From Serpula lacrymans var. lacrymans S7.9 (Eukaryota > Basidiomycota > Agaricomycetes > Boletales > Serpulaceae), in assembly GCF_000218685.1 (NCBI RefSeq), contig NW_006763296.1, positions 1,942,907 to 2,006,906 on the forward strand: a stretch of 64,000 nt of DNA. Direction: 5' to 3'. The notes under the pieces were generated by a model. That model saw only the letters and a list, made by a program, of their open reading frames with translations, was not told where the DNA came from and ran no database searches. Within the stretch, counting starts at the first letter, position 1. The number at the start of each line of letters is the position of its first letter. A program made the position numbers and the translations under genes. Positions 1 through 13,559 of this stretch are shown here, piece by piece.

Positions 1-1711
1 GGACCTCCTGTGCGATCTGTCATACCCAACTCTGCCCGAGCCTGGGCGAAGCGGGTACGGCCATGGACCCAGAGCATGTGGTCGATGATGAGTGTCCGTG
101 TGGACTTCTCTCGAGGGGGTATAGAGTGTAGATGATGTGCATGCTTGTGTGCTGGGGCCTTAAATTTGCTGGGACCTGGCGTTGGTGGTACTACCGCTGC
201 CATGGGGGTTGCGCTCGTCGTTTGACGCGATGAGGAAGGGGTTGTCGGGAACGATGCTGTGTTTGTTACACTGAATGACGGATATTGGCCTTGGTTGGGA
301 TTTGGTGGGATGATGGGACCATTCCCATTTTGCAAGGAAGAGGAATAAGACATGAATACGCCCGGAAATGTAATATGTTTTCTGGATTTTTGCGGTGTTT
401 AGTCGTCCAAGTGGGCTGTAGAGGATATTTTATGATAATAAACAGAAGAACGAATGAACAAATGAGACTGAAAGTTACCCCACAGTGGTCGCAATATTAA
501 TTTTCGAAGTATACAAGCGTGTTCTAGCCTATAGCTAGCGCTGAGAATAGTGACAAACACGGTCGTAACACGGCTTTTCTCTTTACCACCATCTCGGAAT
601 CCTGTCAGTTGCCAGCCCGAAATCATATCTCTGGCTTCATTGTGGTCCACTTCGAAATGGATTTATTATCTGCGTGCTCATACGGCGTGAACGTCAAATG
701 CGGTCCAAGATCAAGCTCTTGTGAGCATTACCTCGAAATACCACTACTACCAAATTACCCCTTCATTGGGCGCCAGCATTGAAAATTATTAAAAACAACC
801 AGCTCCCTCTAGACATTCCTCGTTGCTTTCACCAATAAGTAGGTGTCAGCAGAAGAGTATTGATTCCTGTGAAACCATGAAAATAGTTTTTTGTCCCTGA
901 AGACATCTCTCGGTGTTGCTGTATCGGCCTTCACGCGTAGTCCGAAAGCGTTGCACACCTACAATGACGTCGTGTTTCGAATAAGTAGTAAACCAACTGG
1001 AATAACGCATATAGTGAGTACTCCATGTCTGGTTTCTATGACACTGTACCGCTTTCGGCGTACTTTGCTGTTAATGTTCTCGAGTCTTTTCTCTCGTGTT
1101 ACAAGCACTTCTACTACCAATTTTTTTCGCTTTCCAGTGGCGTCGGCTTTTAAGGTCCAAACTAAAACGTGTTACAGCTCGTAAGATACTTGCCCTGTGC
1201 TTGTTATCTCCTGTAAATCGGAAGCAGCATTTCCTGTTGCTCTCATAGCCAATCTCAATGTTGCAAGTGTTGCAAGGTTTTAGTTTAATCATGCCATGCA
1301 TTCATTTGTTAAACATCCGCCCACAAACAGGAGCTCTGACGTCCCAGTACACCCCTATAGCAAAGTCCTCTCGAAATTTCATACTGAAACACGTGTTAGA
1401 TCCATGCAGGAAATTGGTAAGTCGTCCTACTTATTCCAACATAACTTGGTTATTATGCGTGTGGCGTCTTCACAAAGCAAATATTTGTAGCTTTTTAATC
1501 CACGGTGTACATGACTATCAACGCGAGCTGAAGAGGGCATCAGCAGAAAGTTATCCACGGACTGCAGATAAGCCCTCCGCCTTCGCTTTTACAGTGCGAG
1601 GGCAGATCAACTGTACCCAGAAAATTCTCACCAAATCATGTATCTGTCCCACTCGTGTTTATTCTTGCTCCCCATGCAGGTATCTTTTATCGCTTCCAGT
1701 GCTTCACCCAG

Positions 1712-1880
1712 CTTCTTTGGTTCTTTCCATTGCACCCATATCTTCGCAGATGCCCTCGACTCGGCGAAACATCTACACGTACCTTCTCTGGTTCTTTCAC
1801 ATTGCACCCATCCCTTCTCGAATGCCCTAGAGTCGGCGCAATCTCTCTCACCTTTTTTGGAGCCTTTCGAGAAACAGTAG
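1712..1880. repeat. short tandem repeat, about 71-bp unit
   Basis: A unit starting CTTCTTTGGTTCTTTC at 1712 recurs at 1783 (CTTCTCTGGTTCTTTC) and partially near 1852, so there are about 2.4 diverged copies with a 69-71 bp period. Read on the minus strand it stays open and gives a repeated peptide containing WVQ(W/C). This could be a trace of a repeat-protein gene, but no family is recognised. Confidence 0.6.
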
Positions 1881-4800
1881 ACGTGATGATAACTTCGTGT
1901 GACCAGTTTCAAGCACAGTCGCATGAAGCGAGTATGTCAACTAGACTCCTCGGGCTTCTATTCCATTGCGCGGTTCCCGAGAGTGTTATCATCACGATGC
2001 GAAATGACAAAAAATCCTAGGCTACACCAATAACACAACACATATGATGCGTTAGCTCCGGATCTCCATGTCTTATCTGTGGCTCTTCGCTAGATCATCG
2101 CAAATTTCGTGTGCTTGAGGCGGTGCCTCGCATCGCGCTGTGCATTTGAGTGCAGCGGTCACGATGCAATTGCGATGTTCGTTCAATATATCTTCAAGCG
2201 ACATAGTGTCATCGCTGCACCCATTCATGGTGAGATGATCGGTTATCCGATGGTGTGTTATGGCCCTTAGGTCCGTATTTTGTTGGCATAGCCTTGCATA
2301 TAATTCTCACATCACACCTCCCATCCTTTCCCCGTAAAGCCTTGAATATCTATCTCAAGATCCCTCTCAGAAAGGACCGAGCACCGCAATTTCAGTGATA
2401 TTATACTAGATGTGGATGGTTATGACATTTCCAATTTGCTATGTGCGAGCCAACATGAAGTCCATTTTCCCTACCGTATTTTCTTTCAGGGCAGAACGTT
2501 CATACTATCTGTACGCAGGATGTTGCTTGTCGTATTTTTGTCACACTAATGCCTTTTTTCCGACACGACTTCAAGGTGTTCCAAGGCATACAGTGGTAAA
2601 CCTGGAGAAGAACCCTCCACCCCAGTAGAAAATACTTGGAAACAGCATTTATGAGGCAATTTGCATCGTGAGACTATTGTATACAGTACGATAGGTTTAC
2701 CGTGCAAGTTGTCTTTGGCTCTTCCATTTCCATAGTGCGAGGGCCGTACTTTTTGGCTTCTGTGTATATTATATTATACAGGATGACTGTCACAACTTCT
2801 GATTTTACACGATGACATTGGCACGTCAGAGTCCGGTTTGGGGTTTAAAAGTAGTCTGGTAGATGAGGGGAGACGAAAATAACGGGCAGGTCAGGCTTGG
2901 GTTCATTACTCTGTTGCGCATCTCTCCAGGAACTTTTGATCAAAACACGACTTGAACCGATACCTTTGAGCGTACTGGTGTTTTGACTTTCCTCGCCGAG
3001 AGCTAGCAGGTATTAACTAACACTCTAGCAGTGGCTCGTTTGCTGATGAAATTTTATATAGTCCAAAGAGATTCACACAGCCACTGCGCTGACTTCTCAC
3101 AGCCTTAAATCCTCTCCCGTCTCTTCGCGGCAGAAGCCCATGTTGACGAACATCGTGATACCGTCTGGTGAGGAATGATGAATATATTCTGTTGTATACT
3201 TAGCTTATCTGCGGTCTATGATTTTTCTGTCAGCAAGATGTTGTGATCCAAAGTCTTGATCCATGTTCACCCCATCTATTTTGAAGAGGGGTCACATCAA
3301 ACAGAGTTCAATCAGCTTACTCGTGAAACAACCATCTTGGGCTAATTTTATTGAATACGCTCGAATACGAAATTACTTTCCTGAAAAGATGGACCGTCTT
3401 CGACGCGATTAGCCTTCTCAGCCTACCTTTATTGCATCGTCATCATTGTGGTTCATTCTGTCCTTCACGGCAACGTCCGGTAACATCGTTGAAGAGTTTC
3501 ATACCCTTTCCGTTCCTGCATTCCACCCCTGCCCAGAGTGGTCTGTACTATTTTCGTAACTTTTGCCCTTCGACTCTCTGGTTCAAATAACACGTGTTTG
3601 ACGTCGTGCCTACCAGGAGGCTCGGAAGCAAATGCTATGTGACCGTATCCTAAGCGTTTTCACAAAGTTTTCGGGGCCATCAAGATGCATCAGCGCTCAT
3701 GAGCCAGTTTGATTTCTACTATTGGGGTGTTTGTATTGATTCTTACCTTCTATTCAGGATGTACTCCCACGTTCTGAATAAGTTTTACAACGTGTTTTTC
3801 GGGTGCAATGTGATCACTGCACTTTGTAGTATGTGATACTTGATCAATTAAAGTGAGTAATCTCGAACTTTGACCACTTTCAGACAAAAATATGCTTACG
3901 ATGGGCGCCGTGCACCTAGGTCCAGGTATCCAAGGTCCATCGATCTCTCCCATTTGTGTATTGGCCAAATAACTCCCATAATCATAAACTAGTGCTATTC
4001 TCAATAAAGAGGATTATTTTGAAATCACACCAGTATGTATTCGCTTGAAAAAGCTTATCTAACGTCCAGGTCCGAGGACATCATTGAAAAATCAAGCAAA
4101 ATCCCTCAGGTCAAACGAGGCCAAATCATTTCAGAACCAAGAACCTGGTGTGAAGGAAACTCGCAAACTCGACTCGGAAGCAGTGAACTCGAAGATCAGT
4201 CCGGTAAGATCCTTTCGGGTTCTTCACTGAATGCCGGGCGCCAAATGTACTCAGATCCTTCACTTGCTAGAATAGTTCGTCGTCTTCGCGAGGGTATGCG
4301 ATTCGATCAGTAAACGCCTAGCCACTGTTCTGCTCCGTCAAATGTATTACTGCAGGCGCCCTTAACTAGCCGCTCCATTGCATTTTCCGTATCACCAAAG
4401 GATCACCGTTCATATCGTGGTGAAATATGAAACACATCGCCTTTGAGTACAGCCAATGGGATTAACAATAATTGATCGTACACTTTCTCCTAGTATATGT
4501 ACATTGGTCCGTGCAGATTGGCTTTATATTAATTATATTGATTTCTCATACCTCTGATCATTCGTTATGCAGGGTTCCAATTCGTTTGATCAGGTCTTTC
4601 CGCCTTTCAGGACACGAATGGATTTCCCATAGCGTTAGGTAGCATCAATACAACTTTCAACTTTCATCAATGCCAACCGAAAATTCATCACGTTTCCCCC
4701 TTTTTTGTGACTGGATCTAACAAAGCTCAGAGATGTGCACAGCTAAAGGGATAAGGCTGCACAGCAACCTTTGGCTTAGCACACACATAATCTAATCCAT

Positions 4801-7800
4801 GTCTTCACCCACATATTTTCTTTAGCGCGCGCCTTGACATGGAAGTCGATTTTTGAAGAATTAATTTCGCAAGATTTATGATGTGGAAGAGGAACTGCGT
4901 CAGATGACATAGTTGGCATCGCCTGTCATGATGCACCCGTCGATCGAAGTGACAGCTCTCCAAAGATCCAATGATGTCTGCTCTCAGCGTGATGTAGCAG
5001 GCCTATGGAGGTAAATTTTGTTGGTTGCCGCCTGTCTTCGTTCGGGTACGTTTGGGGCACAGAATAATACCGCGATACGTTCACCTCCAAAGGTGTGGAG
5101 TGCTACACCTTCATGGATAGTATCAGTACAGTACGGTCGATCCGGTGACCAAATTTGCAGGCCATGTGCAGCATCATCATCTGGGCTTAGGCTATACGGT
5201 GTAAGCCTTGATTTTGGCGCCTGTTAGTATACGCTGATGTGTGTTTTGTCAAGTGATATTTCATTGCACTGGTCCTCTGCACTTAAGCTGTCGTAGCCGC
5301 ACAACGTCCCATATCATTTCCCAGGTGGCAGGTAATCGTTGTCGTCGGCGCGTTCCAGGCATTGCTGCTGCGGGGCAGCACAGGCCTCGATAGTATCAAC
5401 TTCACGTTGATTGCTTAAGCTACCTGAGCGATCACCAATCATGGCCATCTTCTCGATGCTGATGCCTCTGTCCGCAGAGGGTGGGTTTCCGCTCCGCTTC
5501 AACTATATACCTGTCACCACTGGCGGCAGGAGATACAGGTTCTCTTGCACTCCACTAGACAGCACATATCACCATCAATTCAAGTTGGATCAGGCAAATA
5601 TACACAGAGTGCTGCGTCTTTGATTTTGATTTTTTTCCCACTCAAATCTCTTGGAGACGTTCACAGAACGGTTTCGTTTTTCCGGTTACATGATGTGGCG
5701 AGAATGGTTAGCATCCCAACCAATCAACTTGGTGACTAAAAAAACAAGTTATCTCCATCGGTTCAACCCTCTCGAGTTTAACGAGGCAAGTCACCACATA
5801 GTGACATTTTATCATGATGACAGTGGATATCCTTTCTACTCAGATGTAGATTATTTTGGCAATGAACTACACATGCATCATTTTTGACAGGAGCGCGGTT
5901 GTAATGGCGGTATATGCCGTTCCCGAGCTCAGCGGCGCTAGTACTGACGAGTTTAACTAAAATTTGCACTACTTTTCCCCCCACCTCGACGGTCAGCCAC
6001 TGCAAGCGAAATGTATCGCTTATGTTGGAAGTATCATATGGGCATCGTTTCATCTCCAAGGGCAGGGCATGACGAACTGGCTACTTTTATACGGTTATAC
6101 GCACTGACAGTCCTGAACTCGGCAATTCGCTTCAACCTCAGTATTTGGTGCCAAACCATAGAACGGTCAAAATATTGGATGACATAGCTTCAATACGACT
6201 CGGTATCATTATATGAAGAGGAAGGTACCAGATGCACCAAAATCGCGAACGGCGCTAGGTCGTTGCTTGAAGACTTTGTCTATATGCCAGTGATATATCT
6301 TCTTGCTCACAGCTACAAAGGTTGCCTAGACGGAGCCATATCTTATCACGCTCAGCATATATTGATCAATTACCCCAGATGCATAAGTAAGCCTTTCAAT
6401 TCCTTTACATGTACGTCTATGTCGGCGCTGACAGAGATGTCGAGTATCAGTTAGCTATCATCACCTGTGAATGGTGGCTAAATCATATCTATAATCTCGT
6501 TATAGATAGGAACGCGCCCACCTAATTTCAACTCAGGAGAGGGCCTAGTGTCTTTTACCTTTACCCCGTAGTACCAGGAACCACTAGCTTTAAGAAGCGC
6601 ATATGGACAACCTTACGTCGTTATCCATGCGGTAGTAACATCCATATGCTCTTCCCAACCAAAACAAGTTCCATGGGCGGCATGATAAGAAGACAAAGTC
6701 ATCTGACGGGGAATTCCACGCGCGCATATATTTGCTGCGTTATCCATTCTTCGCTTCCGCGTTCATTATTGCCTATCTGCATTATTGGGTTCTCGAAATT
6801 CGATACGACATGAAGCAGTTGACGATGAAATTGCCTTTCTATATAGGCAGGCTTCCGGACTTGCCCCAAACCTGTGAAACGTTCGGAGACGCCACGACAC
6901 ATAGCCTTACTACGGTCGAACAGGCTACTGGAACTTTGGCCGTCCAAAAGGTGGTCATTTATCCTGTTTGCCACTATCAGAAGGCGTGGCAGCTGTCATA
7001 TCCTATTAAACGTCAAGCGACAAGTTTTTTTTCCCGGAGAGCCCCGTTGAGTTGTCAGCAAAACGCAGAACATCTGCTTTATAACGATTACATCGGGTGC
7101 CTCGCTTAATACGATTCTGGAGATAATCGTAGGTATCTAGTAAGGCAGCTCCTTACCTTCGTAAGGAGACGGAGGTTCTTATGGTCACATATGATCTTCT
7201 TGTTAGCAATCCTGCATCATGCCAGCGGCTACTCATGTGCTCGCTTACCGGTGTTGCATCTCCTTTACATTGAAACCTCGACCAATCTCCCGCCCCCCAA
7301 AGCATCGCCTTTCCTTCATTTAAACTAGCCTAGTCTTATTGATCTCCGAGCCAACCGCCCATAATCATCGGCGCGCATACAAATCCCGTCTACCCGCGCA
7401 CTGCCCATGTGTCCACAAGCCTATCAGTACCGCTCCTTGTCCGTTCTCTCCATTCTGATTAGCCTGTAGTTTTAACCTCTACATTCCTGCCTTTGCTTGG
7501 TGCGCCGAGGCCATCATTCTTCCAGCATGATCGTCGGCTCAGGCCGAGGAACATTGCTGTTTCGCGGTTGGGCGCCTGTGTCATCGGACGGAAGGGGCTA
7601 AATTGTTTGCCTGGACAAGGAGCTTGATCTAAGCGCTGGACACGGGGTATAGAAGACTTTCGCCCCATTCCGGTCAATTGGAAACTTTAGCTTGCGGCCT
7701 TACCCACTGGTACCCACTCCCCACCCTCCGACAAGATCGCATTGGCCATTTGAGGTTGGCCTGCCAACCTCGACCTCGTTCTCAACCACATCACGCCCTC

Positions 7801-8694
7801 GTAGTCTCAGGGCATCAGGGGATATGTCAATGCATGAAAACATAAAAGAGCTCCTAGCATAGCCTCTTGCACGCCGACCGGTCTATTAATGGGCATATCA
7901 GTGCTTGCAATGTAATATACAGCCTCAATGCCGTTGAGTGTAGTACTTGTAAGGAGCAAAGCAAGCTGTTTTTCATACGTCAGATCTGGCATCCATTTTC
8001 CTCCAACGTCAATCTCGCTCCTACAGCACGCCATCATGGAAATCTGAAGACCCTTATCGGACAGTCCTGTCCGGATCACAATGCTATGCCAACCACCCCC
8101 AACTCCCCCGAGTCTTCCTCGCTAGTACTAAGCTTGTCAGTAATCACAACAGCCAATGTGCAGCACGAGCACACACATCGGATAATGGGGCGACCCCCTC
8201 TTGAACTCTGCGACCTCGCTCGCGTAGCAAATGGAAGTATGACATCCCGCCAATCACGTTCGCATCTTTCGTGTCGGGTGTCAAGGCCGTGCCACTTTCG
8301 ATCCGTGCACGCCATCATGGAAAGGACGCACCCTATTCTCGCTGGCCCGGCGGGTCCCTTTGGGTCCCTTTACAGGCTAAATGACAGCACTCGAGTATGG
8401 AGGCAGTGCCTAGTAATACATTTGCAGCAGCAGCGTCTCCTCCTCCTCGCCCGCGTTCCGCACTCGAAAGGTTGACGTCCCCCACCCACGATCTGTGCGT
8501 CATGTCAACTGTTATCCTTCAAGCCATCCGTCGTAGCTCTCACTCGAACTCCGCAGCAGCAGGTCCTACGGCCGTAAGTGGAGACACCGCAGGGCTCCTA
8601 CAAAGATCCCCTTAGTAGGGAAGGCAACGCGATGCCTTTGATTACGTTATCCCACTTAGCCCAAGTACCAAATTAACAAGTCTACAGCAGCCAA

Positions 8695-8707
8695 GGGGGG
8701 GGGGGGG
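8695..8707. repeat. G13 homopolymer
   Basis: Thirteen consecutive G bases. Exact length is uncertain in any assembly; no function inferred. Confidence 0.8.
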
Positions 8708-9586
8708 CCATCCACCTCCGATCACTCATCAAAACCTCGCAATGATATCAGTCAGCTGAAGTGACTCATCGCGCCTCAACCTGCCACCCCCAAACGTGCA
8801 CGAGAAACATCACCCACTCCATCTCCTTTTCGGCATCTCTCTGATTCTGCTACGCGAACGAGAGAGAGAGAACTTGAAGGAGCTCCCCATCATGCATCAT
8901 GGCCGGCACGGATCTAGAGTCTGCGTTGTGTGTGCTCGAGTATTCCTGAGAGGTCCTTTTTGTGACAGCTTTGTACATTGTTACTTGTTCTTGTCTCAGA
9001 GCGCTACAGCAGCCAAGGCCCCATCGTGAGCCATTCGATCGCAAAAAATAAATGGAAATTCTTAATAATGAGGAACATAGTGATATAAACTTGACACTAG
9101 CAGTTTCAACCGCTTGACACCATCTATCCGGTAAAAATGCGCCTCGCGTCCTACTCCGTGACTGAGAAGGATACGGGTGCGAGGGTTGATGATTGGGTCG
9201 CTTATTTCACATTCGCCATTGGCAGTACGTCGTAGTCCACGGTCTCGACGATCCGATCTGTCTGATCAGTGATCACACCAGTGTATCGATGACCTTGTCG
9301 GCGTCACCTACAACCGATCACGATGTGTGTCCCATTCTGTCGTTTGGTGCAAAAACGTGGAGGCATCGACGACGACGGACGACGTCCCTTGATTTTCCTT
9401 TTCCCCTCGTGTTTTCGCGGCTGGTTGTGAACAAACGCGATCAAGGACATCCACGAATGGGTGATCACGTGAAAGATGGGGCTTCGTCTTGGGTGAAATT
9501 TCAAGAGTGGGTTTGAAAGACTGAGACGATCACATCAAAAGGGTTCCGCGACGCACGGCGATACCGATTTACTTTGCTTTCAAATA

Positions 9587-9616
9587 CCCTCCCCTCCCCT
9601 CCCCTCCCTTTCCCTC
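9587..9616. repeat. CCCCT pyrimidine run
   Basis: Five-base CCCCT repeats followed by pyrimidine-rich sequence. Such CT tracts are common in fungal promoters and introns, but no gene start could be tied to it. Confidence 0.6.
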
Positions 9617-10132
9617 AGACCTCAGTGCTCACCCCCCTATTCCGCACAGCCCAAAAGTCAACGAGAGCCAGATGGGCGAGTCCAAAGTGGTTGAATGAAG
9701 CCTGGGAGAGCGATGGTGGATGGTGATGCGAACGCGGCGTACGTACGGGTGCCTTGCAATAACACTCCCTCGGTGGCCGGATTCAAAGAGGGCATCACTT
9801 TTGCGACGAGATCAATTCCAGTTTTTGATCTCTTGGTAGATTTCAAATAAGATTAAAACGGGGGTGAGGCAAGGGCAGTGCACGCCGCAAAGCCGCAAAC
9901 GCTCACTCGTCCCTTCAAGCCCTCTCCCTCAGACTTTGTTCCCTCCCCAAGCTTCAAGGGCTTTTTTCGTGCGCCGTTCTCCGTCGACAGCCTCCGGTCC
10001 CTCAGGCCTCAAGATCTAGAATCAGTCTCACGCACGCATCAAGTCTAAGATTTCGACATTCGGATGTTGCGGCGGTTTCTGAAAGGAGGGAGAAAACTCT
10101 GAGAGGCCCTGGCGACGAGTGGCCGCGGGATG

Positions 10133-10222
10133 CGTTTCCCGTTTCTCCCATTTTCCGTTTCCCGTTTCGTTTCCCCGTTTCCCGTTTCCCGTTTTCCCGT
10201 TTCCCGTTTCCCCCCCTCCCGT
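10133..10222. repeat. TTTCCCG heptamer array
   Basis: About ten imperfect copies of TTTCCCG, with variants TTTCCCCG, TTTTCCCG and TTTCTCCC. It is not the TTAGGG telomere repeat. Minisatellite expansion is the simplest reading. Confidence 0.75.
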
Positions 10223-11395
10223 TCCTAGCTTCTTTCAGTCAACTTTGCCTTTGCCCGCTTCCCGCTTCCGGGGGTTGGTTCCAAGACTGACTGACAGACT
10301 GCCAGGCGCCGTGACTCGCGCAACGCACAAATGACTCGTCCGTGCCCAAAGTGGGCCGCGCAGCCTTGCGGTATGAGTATGAGTGATCGAGTCGGAGCGT
10401 CTTTGAATGAGTGACCGAGTGACTCGTCCTGTCCGCACGAGTCCCCCAAGTCCCCAATTCCAAGATGGATGCGGATATGGCATGGCTTGATTACGTAGAA
10501 CAAACAGATACGCAGATACACGGAATAAAATCATCTGTAACACGACACGACTTGACTGCAAGAAAAGAAAAAAACAACCCGTACATTATGACCATAAAAG
10601 CACCCCCAATCGATTCTTGAACACAACGACAAGCACGACCCACGACCACCAAAAAATTAAAAAAATTCCAGATTTTCCATTTCTTTTTCACAACGACGGA
10701 CAGGAGAGAGATGACATAAATAACAAGACGCAGAAAAATGAAAGAGGCAAGGGTGAGAGTTAAAGAGGGAGAGAAAGAGATTTAGCAGACATACGTGATA
10801 ACAAGTATATGGGGGAGAAACAACAAAAAGTGAGAGACTACTGTCACACCCGCACGTACACCAACGACACAAACGTCGCCAAAACGCAAAAAGTAAAAAC
10901 AAAAAAAGCTTCTGTTAAAACGCTTCGCTCCGCTGCGTGCTGCGTACGTGAGAGGAACGGAAAGAAAGGAAAGAAAAAGGGGAAAAAACATCTAGTACGA
11001 CTAGTGATACTAATACGATGTACGTTTGGACTTTGCTACGCTACAGGACAAGAGGGAGATTTTTCATAATTAAGATACGGGACACAAACAAACAAGAAGC
11101 AGAGAGAAAGAAAGGGCGATATCTAGCGCCATTAATACGATTTCCGAGCACGACGGCGGAGCAAGAAAGTGAGAAAAGGAAATGTCTGTGGTAGATATAC
11201 GTATCCGAGACTGGACGAGGGGATAGAATTATGCGCGAGAACCCATTAGTAGAATCGTCGTGGAATTCATAATGTGCATGCAAGCAGGGTGAGGGGATAT
11301 TAGCAAAGAGGAGTAGGCTGTGAGGAGGCGTCTATCGGTGCGGAACATAATGACGGGCGTCGTTCGACGACGACGGCGATAACTGACGTCGACGA

Positions 11396-13559
11396 CTAGA
11401 CCATGACGCTCATCCCAGGCCACCCATCCTCCGTCTTCGTCACCGGCCCACGCCCACTCGGATCCCTCGAAGCGTCCAAAATCCGCTGACACTCCGCGCC
11501 TCCCTCCGATCGCACTACCCCACCATCAGTCTCGCTCACAAGGAAAGGAAAGAAAGACTCACGATGCCTGTTGAGCGCATCCATCCGCGCAAACGTCTTT
11601 GAGCAGCCCTCACACGTAAACGGCCTATAGTTGCTGTGGAGCTGCTCGTGCCGCTTGCAATCGTGCTGCCTCGCAAAGCCCTTGCCGCACCCCGGCCACT
11701 TGCACTGGAACGGCCGCTCCTCGTTGTGGCTCCTCATATGGCCCTTGAGGTTGAAGCTCCTCGTAAACGTGCTCCCGCACCCGGGTACGGGGCACAAAAA
11801 GTTGGCGTCCTGCTTGCGACGACGGTGGCTGGCGTCCGCCGTCCGGCCGCTCGTCACCGTCTGCTTCGTCACCTGCACGTTCGCCGGCCCACCGCCGACG
11901 GCGGGGTTGGCGAGGGCGGTCGAGTTCTGGAGCGGGGAAGAGTGCATGCCGCCGTTGCGACCCGAGAGCTGGACGCTGGTCAGCTCGAGCTCGTCGTACC
12001 TCACGCGCGGACTGGCATTCGGGCTCGGGTAGGGACTTGCCCTGTTGGAGCTGAGGCCGCTCCACGAGCCGTCTTCGCCGCCGACGCCCCTCAGTCCGCC
12101 GCCCCTCGAGCCGGACGAGGCCCTGCGCGAGTGGCCGCGGATGGACNNNNNNNNNNNNNNNNNNNNNNNNNNNNNNNNNNNNNNNNNNNNNNNNNNNNNN
12201 NNNNNNNNNNNNNNNNNNNNNNNNNNNNNNNNNNNNNNNNNNNNNNNNNNNNNNNNNNNNNNNNNNNNNNNNNNNNNNNNNNNNNNNNNNNNNNNNNNNN
12301 NNNNNNNNNNNNNNNNNNNNNNNNNNNNNNNNNNNNNNNNNNNNNNNNNNNNNNNNNNNNNNNNNNNNNNNNNNNNNNNNNNNNNNNNNNNNNNNNNNNN
12401 NNNNNNNNNNNNNNNNNNNNNNNNNNNNNNNNNNNNNNNNNNNNNNNNNNNNNNNNNNNNNNNNNNNNNNNNNNNNNNNNNNNNNNNNNNNNNNNNNNNN
12501 NNNNNNNNNNNNNNNNNNNNNNNNNNNNNNNNNNNNNNNNNNNNNNNNNNNNNNNNNNNNNNNNNNNNNNNNNNNNNNNNNNNNNNNNNNNNNNNNNNNN
12601 NNNNNNNNNNNNNNNNNNNNNNNNNNNNNNNNNNNNNNNNNNNNNNNNNNNNNNNNNNNNNNNNNNNNNNNNNNNNNNNNNNNNNNNNNNNNNNNNNNNN
12701 NNNNNNNNNNNNNNNNNNNNNNNNNNNNNNNNNNNNNNNNNNNNNNNNNNNNNNNNNNNNNNNNNNNNNNNNNNNNNNNNNNNNNNNNNNNNNNNNNNNN
12801 NNNNNNNNNNNNNNNNNNNNNNNNNNNNNNNNNNNNNNNNNNNNNNNNNNNNNNNNNNNNNNNNNNNNNNNNNNNNNNNNNNNNNNNNNNNNNNNNNNNN
12901 NNNNNNNNNNNNNNNNNNNNNNNNNNNNNNNNNNNNCATACGGCGCCGACGGGCAGATGGCGAGAGGAGGGGCTGGCGGAGTCGGGGATGAGGAGCTGGG
13001 GAGGGGACTGGGGTTTGCGAGGGGGGGACATGGTGCGATCTGCGGGTAGCTGAGAGGGAGGCCAGGCTGGGGACTCGAAATGGAGGTTTTCAAAGTTGTG
13101 GGCCATGTCGAGGCGGGTAGAGGAGGAGAGAGGGTTTGGGTTGCGAGAGGAGGAGACGGAGGAGGCACGGGAACGGGGCTGGTTGTTGTCGTCGTTTCCG
13201 CCATTGGAGGAGGGGGAGGAGTAGTCAAAGGGGGAGTGGTGGTGGCGGTCGATGGGGGCGGGTGTGAGGGAGAGAGAGACGTGGGGGTGGTCGAGGGCAA
13301 AGGGGCCGTCGAACATGAGGAGGGCAGACGAGTTGGGTGGATCGTACTCGGAGGGGTCGTAGTCGTCTAGCTGCTGGTCGTCGTCAAAGAGGGGAAAGTC
13401 GGCGGGGTCGTAGGAGAGGTCAGAGTGGTTCGAGTAGGGCGAGTTCTGGTATGAACCGTTGTAGGAGGGGGTGTGGGGGAAGGGGGGACTCTGGAGATGT
13501 GCAAAGTCGTACGGGTCAAAGTCGTTGTAGACAGCCTCTGTCTCTTGGAGGGACGCCAT
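11396..13559 (-). CDS. Crz1-like C2H2 zinc-finger transcription factor (split by assembly gap)
   Basis: Reads from ATG at 13,559 to TAG at 11,396-11,398, interrupted by 790 N (12,147-12,936). The N-terminal half is acidic, then rich in Pro, Ser, Asp and Asn, as in an activation region. The C-terminal part has three consecutive zinc fingers (about 11,575-11,815): a C-x4-C-x12-H-x3-H finger, a second containing FARQHDCKRH, and a third containing FARMDALNRH. The linker ERPF and the NLK.H, FARQHD.KRHE.LH and FAR.DAL.RH signatures match fungal Crz1, the calcineurin-responsive DNA-binding factor; that is inference from finger sequence only. A 77-bp intron (donor GTGAGT, 11,486-11,562) lies just after the third finger and splices CAT-C to GG, leaving 30 more residues. 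The frames on the two sides of the gap differ by one base, so either an intron lies inside the gap or its length is estimated. Other C2H2 subfamilies remain possible. Confidence 0.8.
12147..12936. other. assembly gap (790 N)
   Basis: A run of N inside the C2H2 gene. Open frames drawn through it on either strand are artefacts. Confidence 1.

Larger units (their letters stand above)
1..11395. other. gene-poor region, no supported gene
   Basis: No reading frame here has the length, codon pattern, recognisable domain or splice structure of a gene. The longest open frames (for example 1258-1830 and 7867-8475, plus strand) give low-complexity or unrecognised peptides with competing frames on the other strand. 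What can be seen is a short tandem repeat (1712-1880), a G13 run (8695-8707), a CCCCT run (9587-9616), a TTTCCCG array (10133-10222) and purine-rich sequence at 10,560-11,200 that probably includes the 3' flank of the C2H2 gene ending at 11,396. Genes made of very short exons could have been missed. Confidence 0.5.

Noticed and set aside
1258..1830. 190-codon plus-strand ORF
   Set aside because: Its end is made of a tandem repeat that is at least as protein-like on the other strand; no family seen.
7867..8475. 202-codon plus-strand ORF
   Set aside because: No domain or start context, mixed composition, and open frames on both strands; it looks like chance.
10133..10222. Interstitial telomere repeat
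   Set aside because: The unit is TTTCCCG, not TTAGGG/CCCTAA.
11636..13049. Long plus-strand ORFs through the N run
   Set aside because: Created by translating N as open sequence opposite a GC-rich real gene.
13080..13370. Gly/Val-rich plus-strand ORF
   Set aside because: Opposite-strand reading of the C2H2 protein's Pro/Ser/Asp-rich part.
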